Made by a program: the position numbers and the translations under genes. From assembly GCA_002384855.1 (NCBI GenBank), contig DGBP01000029.1:1-64000 (forward strand): a stretch of DNA of 64,000 nt, read 5' to 3'. The notes beneath the pieces are model-generated. The model was not told the DNA's origin and ran no database searches. It worked only from the letters and a program-made list of their open reading frames with translations. The number at the start of each line of letters is the position of its first letter. The stretch's first letter is position 1. Below are positions 54,515 to 62,447 of this stretch, in pieces. This DNA comes from Nocardioidaceae bacterium UBA4001. Lineage in GTDB: Bacteria; Actinomycetota; Actinomycetes; Propionibacteriales; Nocardioidaceae.

Positions 54515-55675
54515 TCAGCCCCGACGCTTCATGTACAGGTCGAACGCCTTGTAGAGCAGTGGCCGCAGCGGGAGGTCCCACTCGCCGGCGTACTCGACCG
54601 CCTCGCCTCCGGTCCCCACCTTGAACTGGATGAGGCCGACGTGCGGGTCGTCGGCGTCGAGGGTGTCGGTGATGCCGCGCAGGTCGTAGGTGTCGGCGCC
54701 GGCGGCGAGAGAGTCCTGGATCATCGCCCACTGTGCGGCGTTGGAGCCGCGGACGTCGCGCTTCTCGGTCGACGACGCGCCGTAGGAGTACCAGGTGTGG
54801 CCGCCGACGCGGACCCAGACCGTCGCGGCCACGAGGTCGCCCTCGTGCCGGGCGAGGTACAGCCGGATCCGGTCGGGCTCCTCCGCGCCCAGGGCGTCGA
54901 ACATCGTGCGGAAGTAGCCCAGCGGCCGCGGCGTGAAGTGGTCACGCTCGGCGGTGTGCGCGTACAGCGCGTGGAACTCCTCCAGGGCCGGACCCAGGTC
55001 GTCGGCGGCAACCCGGGTGACCTCGACGCCCTCCTTGGCGGCCTTCTTGATGTTGCGCCGCCACTGCTGGTTCATGCCCTTGAGGACGTCGTCCTCGGTG
55101 CGGCCGGAGAGCGGGACCTGGAAGTTGTACTGCGGCTGTCCCGCCGCGAAGCCACCCTCCGCGGTCTGTGGGACCCACCCGAGGTCGCGCAGCTGCGACA
55201 CCACCCGGGCGCCGGTCTGCGAGCGCTCGGTGGGTGCGATCTCGGTGAGCCGGCGGATCCCCTCGTCGGCCACGCCCTTCTTCACGTCGGCCGCACTCCA
55301 GCGGCGGGTCACCACCGGTGGGCCCATCCGGACGCCGAACGCACCCGCCTCCGCGAGGTGACGGGTCATCGGGGCGAGCCAGTCGCCGAGCTCGTCGGAC
55401 TCCCAGTCGACGAGTGGACCCTCGGGGAGGTAGGCGAGGTAGCGCTTGAGCCTGGGCAGCTGCCGGTAGAGGACCAGTGCCGCCCCCACGAGAGCGTCGC
55501 CGCCGTCGTACCAGCCGAGCGACTCCGCCCCCCACTCGTTCTTGACCCGTGCCCACGCAGGCGTCTGCAGGAAGCTCGCCGACCGCTGCTGCCTGATGAA
55601 GGCCAGGTGCTCCTCAGGGGTGATCGTGCGGACGGAGAGGGGGCCAGGGGTCGGGCGGGGGCTCGGGGAAGTCAC
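54515..55675 (-). CDS. FemX/FemAB-type peptidoglycan bridge aminoacyltransferase
   Basis: 386 residues from GTG 55675. GNAT-like Fem fold repeated twice: SASFLQTPAWARVKNEWGAE, then MNQQWRRNIKKAAKEGVEV and VATVWVRVGGHTWYSYGASS, then NAAQWAMIQDSLAAGADTYD. Transfers an amino acid from aminoacyl-tRNA to the lipid II peptide. In an operon with the Alr-like protein; conserved beside ponA in Streptomyces-like chromosomes. Confidence 0.88.
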   Translation of the reverse strand: MTSPSPRPTPGPLSVRTITPEEHLAFIRQQRSASFLQTPAWARVKNEWGAESLGWYDGGDALVGAALVLYRQLPRLKRYLAYLPEGPLVDWESDELGDWLAPMTRHLAEAGAFGVRMGPPVVTRRWSAADVKKGVADEGIRRLTEIAPTERSQTGARVVSQLRDLGWVPQTAEGGFAAGQPQYNFQVPLSGRTEDDVLKGMNQQWRRNIKKAAKEGVEVTRVAADDLGPALEEFHALYAHTAERDHFTPRPLGYFRTMFDALGAEEPDRIRLYLARHEGDLVAATVWVRVGGHTWYSYGASSTEKRDVRGSNAAQWAMIQDSLAAGADTYDLRGITDTLDADDPHVGLIQFKVGTGGEAVEYAGEWDLPLRPLLYKAFDLYMKRRG

Positions 55676-55736
55676 GGTGACCGAGCCTAACGGGCGGCCG
55701 AGGCGGGAGATCCGGGCGAGGGGTCGGCGACCTGCC

Positions 55737-56552
55737 TCAGAGGCGAGAGCGGAGGAACTCGAAGTCGGCCCGGTGGGCGTCGGCGGGGCCCGGCGTCTCG
55801 ATCACGACCGGACAGCCGGCGTCACGCACGACGGCGACGAGATCGTCGGGGTCGATGTTGCCCGCGCCGAAGTTCGTGTGCCGGTCCGCGCCGGAGTCGA
55901 AGGCGTCGCGGCTGTCGTTGGCGTGCACGAGGTCGATCCGGCCGGTGACCGCCCGGACCCTCTCGACCGCGCCGGCCAGCGCGATCCCCCCGGCGTGGGC
56001 GTGGCAGGTGTCGAGGCAGAAGCCGACCCGGTCGGCCCCCTCGGCGGCCGAGACGGCGTCCCAGACGCGGCCGATCCGGTCGAGGTGGCGCGCCATGGCG
56101 TTGTCGCCCCCGGCGGTGTTCTCGATCAGCAGCGGGATCTTGATGTCGGTGGACTCGACGGCCTTGCGCCAGTTGTCGAAGCCCTTCTCCGGGCTGTCGC
56201 CCTTGTTGACGTGGCCACCGTGGACGATCAGCCCCTTGGCGCCGAGAGCTGCCGCGGCGTCCATGTGCTGCTGGAGGAGCTTGCGGCTCGGGATCCGGAT
56301 CCGGTTGTTCGTGGTGGCGACGTTGATGATGTACGGCGCGTGGACGTACAGGTCGATGCCGTGCTCCGCCGCGGCCGCCCGCAGCGCATCCGGTCCGCCG
56401 TCGTACCGGACCTCGGGGCCCTGGTAGCCCTGCGGGTCGCCGAGGAAGAACTGGGCGAGGCTCGCGCCGCGCGCGATCGCCTCGCCCACGGGGTCCTGCT
56501 GGTCGACGTGGGCGCCGATGCGGAGGTTCTCTGCGGTGGTGGGCTGCGGCAT
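55737..56552 (-). CDS. nfo: Deoxyribonuclease IV (AP endonuclease family 2)
   Basis: 271 residues. Zinc-site motifs are LRIGAHVDQQDPVGEAIARG, LIVHGGHVNKGDSPEKGFDN, PLLIENTAGGDNAM, CLDTCHAHAGG, and DLVHANDSRDAFDSGADRHT. Cuts at abasic sites and 3' damage in base excision repair. Divergent from rpsF; about 250 bases lie between them. Standard length. Confidence 0.94.
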   Translation of the reverse strand: MPQPTTAENLRIGAHVDQQDPVGEAIARGASLAQFFLGDPQGYQGPEVRYDGGPDALRAAAAEHGIDLYVHAPYIINVATTNNRIRIPSRKLLQQHMDAAAALGAKGLIVHGGHVNKGDSPEKGFDNWRKAVESTDIKIPLLIENTAGGDNAMARHLDRIGRVWDAVSAAEGADRVGFCLDTCHAHAGGIALAGAVERVRAVTGRIDLVHANDSRDAFDSGADRHTNFGAGNIDPDDLVAVVRDAGCPVVIETPGPADAHRADFEFLRSRL

Positions 56553-56802
56553 GGCTCCACCCTAGGTGCCCGCACCGACGGGTCGCCGACGGCCGGGGCC
56601 GCCGGCTGTGGATGACGATTCGTCCCGCGCGTGCGCCCGCTGATACCCTCGGGTGTCGACCGGCTCGACCCCAGGACATGAGTGGGTGTCGGGCCGTCGG
56701 TGCGTCGCACTCGTCGCCTCCGGGCCACGGGTACGACGGACGCAAGCCCTCCTGCCACGGAGATGCCGTGGCCGCCTGAGTCCGAAGGAGGTGGAGACCG
56801 CT

Positions 56803-57096
56803 TTGCGTGCCTATGAAGTGATGGTCATCCTCGACCCCGACCTCGAAGAGCGCACCGTTGCGCCTTCGCTGGAGCAGTACCTCAACAACGTCGTCGTCAA
56901 GGACGGCGGGACGTTCGGTTCGGTGGACGTCTGGGGACGTCGCCGCCTGGCCTACGAGATCGACAAGAACGCCGAGGGCATCTACGCCGTCATCGATCTT
57001 CAGGCCGAGCCGGCCACGGTGAAGGAGCTCGACCGTCAGCTGTCGCTGAACGAGTCGGTGCTGCGCACCAAGGTCATGCGTCCCGACATCCGCTGA
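56803..57096 (+). CDS. rpsF: 30S ribosomal protein S6
   Basis: 97 residues: RAYEVMVILDPDLEERTVAP then GTFGSVDVWGRRRLAYEIDK and NAEGIYAVIDLQAEPA. The start is TTG 56803 with AAGGAGGTG at 56785-56793; GTG 56791 in frame would add four residues (META) but sits in the ribosome-binding site. First gene of the rpsF-ssb-rpsR-rplI group. Confidence 0.96.
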   Translation: MRAYEVMVILDPDLEERTVAPSLEQYLNNVVVKDGGTFGSVDVWGRRRLAYEIDKNAEGIYAVIDLQAEPATVKELDRQLSLNESVLRTKVMRPDIR

Positions 57097-57225
57097 CCCA
57101 CCACGTCGTCCGGCCGCCGTCCACGGTGAGCCGGGCGTCTCGATCAGAACATCGCGTCACCTGACCGATTCCCCCGGTCACTCTCGTCGGAACACCACGA
57201 CAGACATCGAGATCGGAGGCCTGAC

Positions 57226-57792
57226 ATGGCAGGCGAAACCCCCATCACGGTCGTCGGCAACCTGACTGCCGACCCGGAGCTGCGCTTCACCCCGTCGGGC
57301 GCGGCCGTCGCGAACTTCACGGTCGCGTCGACGCCACGCACGTTCGACAAGCAGAGCAACGAGTGGAAGGACGGCGAAGCCCTCTTCCTCAACTGCTCGG
57401 TGTGGCGGCAGGCGGCCGAGAACGCAGCCGAGTCGCTGCAGCGAGGCATGCGGGTGATCGTCTCCGGCAGGCTGAAGGCGCGCTCCTACGAGACCCGCGA
57501 GGGAGAGAAGCGCACCGTCTTCGAGATCGACGTCGACGAGGTCGGCCCGAGCCTCAAGTACGCCACCGCGAAGGTCACCAAGACCACCCGTCAGGGTGGT
57601 GGCGGCGGCCAGGGCGGCGGGTTCTCCGGCGGCGGTGACGACCCGTGGTCCACCGGCGGCCAGGCAGCTCCCCAGCAGGGTGGCGGCCAGGGCGGCTGGG
57701 GGGGCCAGCAGGGCGGCGGCCAAGGTGGCCGCAGCCAGGACCCGTGGGCGACCCCGGGTGTCGGTGGCGCCTCCGAGGAGCCCCCCTTCTGA
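57226..57792 (+). CDS. ssb: Single-stranded DNA-binding protein
   Basis: 188 residues. OB-fold TPITVVGNLTADPELRFTPS then FLNCSVWRQAAENAAESLQR and RVIVSGRLKARSYETREGEK. A Gly/Gln-rich linker leads to the acidic tip GASEEPPF, which recruits repair and replication proteins. Lies 129 bases after rpsF. Confidence 0.97.
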   Translation: MAGETPITVVGNLTADPELRFTPSGAAVANFTVASTPRTFDKQSNEWKDGEALFLNCSVWRQAAENAAESLQRGMRVIVSGRLKARSYETREGEKRTVFEIDVDEVGPSLKYATAKVTKTTRQGGGGGQGGGFSGGGDDPWSTGGQAAPQQGGGQGGWGGQQGGGQGGRSQDPWATPGVGGASEEPPF

Positions 57793-57915
57793 TCACCGGT
57801 CACGACCTGCCGTTGCGGCAGTGACGACCGACAAGTCCGATTTCCACTGACCATTCCGGCGAGAGCCCTTCGACAAGGCTCAGGAACGCCGGGCTCTACG
57901 AAAGGGAGCACCACA

Positions 57916-58152
57916 ATGGCCAAGCCAGTACTCCGCAAGCCGAAGAAGAAGGTTTGCCAGTTCTGCAAGGAGAAGGTGTCCTACGTCGACTACAAGGACA
58001 CCACCCTGCTTCGCAAGTTCATCTCCGACCGCGGCAAGATCCGCGCGCGTCGGGTGACCGGCAACTGCGTCCAGCACCAGCGAGACGTGGCGATCGCGGT
58101 CAAGAACGCCCGCGAGGTGGCACTCCTTCCCTACACGTCCACGGCTCGCTGA
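57916..58152 (+). CDS. rpsR: 30S ribosomal protein S18
   Basis: 78 residues; MAKPVLRKPKKKVCQFCKEK and DYKDTTLLRKFISDRGKIRA. The CxxC zinc-type (C+) form of S18. The 123-base leader contains a GAGCC...GGCTC hairpin (see findings). Follows ssb; rplI is 13 bases downstream. Confidence 0.97.
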   Translation: MAKPVLRKPKKKVCQFCKEKVSYVDYKDTTLLRKFISDRGKIRARRVTGNCVQHQRDVAIAVKNAREVALLPYTSTAR

Positions 58153-58165
58153 GAGGGGTTTGCAG

Positions 58166-58615
58166 ATGAAGCTCATCCTGACTCAGGAGGTCGACGGCCT
58201 CGGTTCGCCCGGTGACGTCGTCGAGGTCAAGGACGGTTACGGCCGCAACTTCCTCGTCCCGCGTGGCCTCGGCGTCCGCTGGACCCGTGGCGGCGAGAAG
58301 CAGATCGACTCGATCAAGGCGGCCCGCGAGACCCGCGCCGTGCGCGACCTCGACCACGCCAAGGAGATCAAGGCCAAGCTCGAGGGCCAGACCGTCAACC
58401 TGCCGGTGCGTGCCGGCGAGGGCGGTCGGCTGTTCGGCGCGGTGACCGTCGCGGACATCGCCGGCGCCATCGCGGGTGCGGTCGGCGAAGGTTCGGTCGA
58501 CAAGCGTCGGATCATGGTCGGCAACCCGATCAAGTCGCTCGGCAGCCACCAGGTCACCGTCAAGGTCCACGACGAGGTCGACGCGGTCGTCAACCTCAAC
58601 GTGGTGCCCGCCTGA
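58166..58615 (+). CDS. rplI: 50S ribosomal protein L9
   Basis: 149 residues from ATG 58166 with GAGAGGGG before it: MKLILTQEVDGLGSPGDVVE, then VKDGYGRNFLVPRGLGVRWT; C-terminal NLPVRAGEGGRLFGAVTVAD. Standard two-domain L9 joined by a long helix. Ends before a strong terminator. Confidence 0.97.
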   Translation: MKLILTQEVDGLGSPGDVVEVKDGYGRNFLVPRGLGVRWTRGGEKQIDSIKAARETRAVRDLDHAKEIKAKLEGQTVNLPVRAGEGGRLFGAVTVADIAGAIAGAVGEGSVDKRRIMVGNPIKSLGSHQVTVKVHDEVDAVVNLNVVPA

Positions 58616-58636
58616 CCCGCAGCACCGAGCACGGCG

Positions 58637-58668
58637 CGAGGGCCGCTCCCCCGGGGGGAGCGGCCCTC
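58637..58668. terminator. Terminator after rplI
   Basis: A perfect GC-rich hairpin: CGAGGGCCGCTCCCC pairs with GGGGAGCGGCCCTCG around 58637-58668. It separates rplI from a convergent membrane-protein gene and could act both ways. Confidence 0.9.
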
Positions 58669-58685
58669 GTCGCGTCCGGGTGGGG

Positions 58686-59219
58686 TCAGGCCGAGAGACC
58701 CTCATCCGGGACCGTCGTCGTCGCCAGCTCGTACGGCTTCGCGGCGACGAAGAGCTGGAGGATGTAGTAGACGTAGGTGCCGATCACCAGGAGGGCGACC
58801 GGCACCAGCAACACCTCGATGCCGGCGCCGAAGATCATGACGGGGGCGATGGCGGCAGCCACGAAGAACCAGCGCAGTGCGCGCAGCCGCCGCGCCAGGT
58901 CCGGCCGGCTGTCGGCGAGGACGTCCGCGACCACGGTGGCGAGGGTGATGTCGAAGGCCAGCTCCACGAGGCTGATCAGCCAGGCCAGGCTCGGGTCGAG
59001 CGACTCGAGGAGCGCACCGTCGACGGAGACGAACGAGATCACCCCGGCGACCGCGGCGAGACCCAGGAGGGTCCCCCGGGGCACCGGCCCTCGCATCCGG
59101 GTGAGCCCGACGACGACCAGCCCCCAACCCAGGGGGTCCGCGATCAGGTCCCAGCCCTCGACCCTCACGTCGAGGATCACCAGGACCAGGCCCATCGCGA
59201 TCGCCTGCAGCGCGGTCAC
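58686..59219 (-). CDS. Predicted membrane protein of unknown function
   Basis: 177 residues from GTG 59219, with four or five hydrophobic segments (QAIAMGLVLVILDV; GTLLGLAAVAGVISFVSV; FFVAAAIAPVMIFGAG; VLLVPVALLVIGTYVYYIL). No motif. It faces the rplI terminator and lies 54 bases after the MATE gene, so it may be the last gene of that unit. I do not recognise the family. Confidence 0.65.
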   Translation of the reverse strand: MTALQAIAMGLVLVILDVRVEGWDLIADPLGWGLVVVGLTRMRGPVPRGTLLGLAAVAGVISFVSVDGALLESLDPSLAWLISLVELAFDITLATVVADVLADSRPDLARRLRALRWFFVAAAIAPVMIFGAGIEVLLVPVALLVIGTYVYYILQLFVAAKPYELATTTVPDEGLSA

Positions 59220-59273
59220 GTGTGGACTCCTGGGGCTCGGGGGTGCGGCATGGGTGGCACCCTAGCCACAGGG

Positions 59274-60605
59274 TCAGACACGGGCGCCGGTGGCCATCCA
59301 CGCGGTCCCGCGCGCCCGGTGCAGGAGGACCACCGCCCGGCTGCCCATGAACAGGACCCCGAAGACGACCCACAGCCACACCAGCCCGCCTCCCCCGGCG
59401 AGCAGCGTGGTGACCGCCAGGGCGACCGGCGCGAAGGCGGCGAGCACGACCAGGCCGCCCCAGGCGAGGTACCTCCCGTCGCCGGCGCCGATCAGGACCC
59501 CGTCGAGGACGAAGACCACGCCGGCGACTGGCTGGAAGAGGGCCGCGACCAGAAGGACCGGCCAGAGCATGTCCCGGACGGCCGGGTCGGGGGTGAACAG
59601 GCCGCCGAGCAACGGCGCGAGCGCGGCCAGCCCGAGCCCCGTCACCACCCCGGAGAGCAGCCCCCAGCTGACCATGCGGCGGGTCACGGCCCGGGTCGCG
59701 ACCAGGTCTCCGGCGCCGAGGTACCGCCCGGTGATCGCCTGGGCGGCGATGGCGATCGCGTCCAGTGCGAAGGCGAGGAACGTCCAGATGGTCGTGGCCA
59801 GCTGGTGGGTGGCGGTCGGTGCGGCGCCGAGCGTCGCGGCGCCGTACGTCATGACCAGCAGCGAGGCCCGTAGGGTCAGGGTCCGCACGACGAGGGCGAC
59901 CCCTGCGCGAGCGGCGCGGCCCACGCCCGGCAGGTCGGGTCGCAGCGCCGCGCCACGAGCCCGAGCCCCGCGGACGACGACCGCCACGAGCACTGCAGCC
60001 ATCGCGAGCTGGGCCAGGTCCGTGCCGATCGCGGCGCCCGCGATCCCGAGGCCGAGGCCGTAGACCAGGACGACGTTCAGCACGACGTTGAGCAGGTTGC
60101 CGCCGACGGCGACGTACAACGGGGTGCGCGTGTCCTGCAGGCCGCGGAGCACGCCCGTGGCGGCCAGGACCATGAGCAGCGGCGTGACCCCGAGCCAGGC
60201 CCAGTCCAGGTACGTCGCCGCGTGGTCGGCCACGTCGGGGCCGGTGCCGAACGCGTTCACCAGGGGGTGCGTCAGGAACAGGCCGGCCGACGTGGTGAGC
60301 ACGCCGATGAGCACGGCGAGCCAGAGGCCGTCGATGCCCTGGCTCAGCGCACCCCTCTCGTCCCCGGCACCGATGCGTCGGGCCACCGACGCGGTGGTCC
60401 CGTAGGCGAGGAAGATGCACAGGCCGACGGCGGTCTGGAGGACGGCCCCGGCCACGCCGAGACCGGCGAGCTCGGGGGTCCCGAGGTGGCCGACGATCGC
60501 TGCGTCGGCGAGGAGGAACAGCGGTTCGGCGACGAGCGCGAGGAAGGCCGGGACGGCCAGCCGGAGGATCTCGCGGTCGTGGCTGCGTCGGTCCAGGCGG
60601 GCCAC
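59274..60605 (-). CDS. MATE family efflux transporter (DinF-like)
   Basis: 443 residues, about 12 membrane helices. LRLAVPAFLALVAEPLFLLA, then DAAIVGHLGTPELAGLGVAG and VLRGLQDTRTPLYVAVGGNL are DinF/MATE marks. Sodium- or proton-driven drug/metabolite export. In Streptomyces a MATE gene also lies between rplI and dnaB. The gene follows the sulfotransferase by 6 bases. Confidence 0.92.
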   Translation of the reverse strand: MARLDRRSHDREILRLAVPAFLALVAEPLFLLADAAIVGHLGTPELAGLGVAGAVLQTAVGLCIFLAYGTTASVARRIGAGDERGALSQGIDGLWLAVLIGVLTTSAGLFLTHPLVNAFGTGPDVADHAATYLDWAWLGVTPLLMVLAATGVLRGLQDTRTPLYVAVGGNLLNVVLNVVLVYGLGLGIAGAAIGTDLAQLAMAAVLVAVVVRGARARGAALRPDLPGVGRAARAGVALVVRTLTLRASLLVMTYGAATLGAAPTATHQLATTIWTFLAFALDAIAIAAQAITGRYLGAGDLVATRAVTRRMVSWGLLSGVVTGLGLAALAPLLGGLFTPDPAVRDMLWPVLLVAALFQPVAGVVFVLDGVLIGAGDGRYLAWGGLVVLAAFAPVALAVTTLLAGGGGLVWLWVVFGVLFMGSRAVVLLHRARGTAWMATGARV

Positions 60606-60611
60606 CTCGAC

Positions 60612-61868
60612 CTATCCCGTCGTCCCCGGCTCACGCAGGCGGCGCAGCCGCATGGCGTGCGCCGACAGGGCCGCGAGCTCGGTGACCGCGGCGCGGACCG
60701 GGCGGTCGGTGCCGTCCCACCGGTCGGGTCGGGTGGGGCCGCTCATCCGCAGGTCCAGTGGCTCCGGCGCCGCAGGGGCGCGGGAGCCCGACGCCTCGAA
60801 CGAGCGCACCCGTCGCTCGATGAGCTTCACCAGCGTGTCGCGGGCCGGTGCCGCGGCTGCCAGCAGCTCCTCCCGTGACGGCGGGTCGAGGACCGGCACG
60901 GCGCCGGCGATGCGCGCGGGGGAAAGGAGCACGGGCAGCTCGTCGAGGTCCCCGACGACCTGCGCTCCCGACCGGACCACGGCGTCGCGGACGATGTGGT
61001 TCCACCGGGACGCGAGCCGGTGGGTGGCGAGGTCCAGGGGGGTCCGCGCCTCCAGCGCCGCTCGCTGCTCGAGCGCCGGGGCGAGATGGCTCTTCAGGGT
61101 CTGGTTGTAGTCGAACTGGTTGGTCTCGCCGAGCCGGAGGTTGATCCTCCTCATCAGGTCGGCGGAGGGGTAGCCCAGCGAAGGGTTGCGTGAGACCGGT
61201 GGCGCGACGGCCAGGTCGGGGTCCACGCCGACGACGGAGGCGAATCGTCGCCACAGGAGGCGGGGGTCGGACTCGCTGGGCGGCACCGTGACCACGTGGA
61301 GGCGGTCGGCGGGGACCCACGCTCGCCACGCGGCGAGCATCCTCGGGACGTGCTGGGTCCGGCGGAAGGCGTGTGCGGCCGGGCCGACGTACCGATCGCT
61401 CGCGACGGCGGCGCCGACGCTCGCCGCAAACCGCGGCCAGGGGATCGCGCGCCCCGTCCGGCACATCGTCTGCCACTGGGCAGGCAGGGTCCGGAGCGCG
61501 TCGCGCACGGTGAGGATGACCTGGACATCCGCAGCGGCCAGGGACGCCACCACGTGCCCGACACGCTCCTCGTCGGCGAAGCTGAGGAACTCCATCGAGA
61601 AGATCGACCGGCCGGGGAAGGAGAGCATCTCGGCTGTCAGCCCCGCCCAGGCTCCAGCGGTCCGGGCGCGCATCGCGGGGTCCGCGATGGTCTCCCCGTG
61701 CAGGACGTCACGTGCGGCATAGCCCTGATCGTGGTCACGGCGTCCGGGCACGAGGACGCCGGCCTCGCGGAGCGCCACCCGGTTGGACCACAGCAGCCCC
61801 TGCAGGTAGGTGGTCCCACTCTTCATGGTGCCGATGTGGAGGAGCACGGTGGGCCGGGCCGTGGGCAT
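60612..61868 (-). CDS. Sulfotransferase-like protein
   Basis: 418 residues. The N-terminus VLLHIGTMKSGTTYLQGLLW is the PAPS 5'-phosphosulfate loop of sulfotransferases; a 3'-phosphate region may be VQVILTVRDALRTLPAQWQT. The rest is unrecognised, though LRLGETNQFDYNQTLKSHLA near 280 is a possible conserved block in related actinobacterial proteins. No substrate can be assigned. It is probably an addition between MATE and dnaB; coupling to MATE suggests a shared transcript. Confidence 0.75.
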   Translation of the reverse strand: MPTARPTVLLHIGTMKSGTTYLQGLLWSNRVALREAGVLVPGRRDHDQGYAARDVLHGETIADPAMRARTAGAWAGLTAEMLSFPGRSIFSMEFLSFADEERVGHVVASLAAADVQVILTVRDALRTLPAQWQTMCRTGRAIPWPRFAASVGAAVASDRYVGPAAHAFRRTQHVPRMLAAWRAWVPADRLHVVTVPPSESDPRLLWRRFASVVGVDPDLAVAPPVSRNPSLGYPSADLMRRINLRLGETNQFDYNQTLKSHLAPALEQRAALEARTPLDLATHRLASRWNHIVRDAVVRSGAQVVGDLDELPVLLSPARIAGAVPVLDPPSREELLAAAAPARDTLVKLIERRVRSFEASGSRAPAAPEPLDLRMSGPTRPDRWDGTDRPVRAAVTELAALSAHAMRLRRLREPGTTG

Positions 61869-62447
61869 GCGGCTTCTCTCCCAGGTGCGTGCGGACGGGC
61901 GGGCACGTCAAAGTACCAGTCCGCCTCCGACGCGTGCGGAGGGGCGGATCCCCGTCGGGGACGACTAGAGAACCAAGGGACAGAGAGGCCTTCGTCCATT
62001 ACATAACTAGTTGTGTGTAACTAGTCCGCTCCTGTGGGAAACATTGGCGCCCGTCCAATTGTCGACAAGCCGACCCGGCATCCCGCAGGTGTCCGAAACG
62101 TGAACAACAGGTCGTCGAACTTTCTTGCGTACACAGCTGGTGGATCACGTTCTCGCAGGTCAGAGCACCTCCGGGTCCGAGCGGCCGAAGGTTGTCCACA
62201 GACTGTTGAACAGTCTGTGCACACGATTCCCGGCGCGTTCCACACCAATCCACCAGTTATCCCCAGGGCCTGTGGAAATCGGGCTGTCCTCGCTAGGTCG
62301 CGGGCGCGTACGGTCGGGCTTCGCGCACCTGGGTGCCGACGGTCGTCGGGGCGCCGAGGCGGCCTCCTCCGCGGATTCTGGGGGTGCCGTCTCGTACGGT
62401 CACGGTGGTGGGTCGAGCCGACGAAGATCCGAGGAGAGGTCTCAACC
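61869..62447. promoter_or_regulatory. Gene-free sulfotransferase-dnaB spacer with DnaA boxes and palindromes
   Basis: 579 bases with no supportable gene. It holds ACTAGTT-N6-AACTAGT (62006-62025), TTGTCGACAA (62059-62068), a perfect DnaA box TTGTCCACA (62192-62200), a 23-bp palindrome overlapping it (62197-62219), TTATCCCCA (62257-62265) and a TGTGGAAAT box-like site (62271-62279). It must contain the dnaB promoter. The frame from 62034 into dnaB is open but lacks coding features, so it is not counted. Confidence 0.7.

Noticed and set aside
62034..62447. 138-codon extension of dnaB
   Set aside because: It runs through DnaA-box and palindrome sequence without coding character; GTG 62448 has a ribosome-binding site and fits DnaB.
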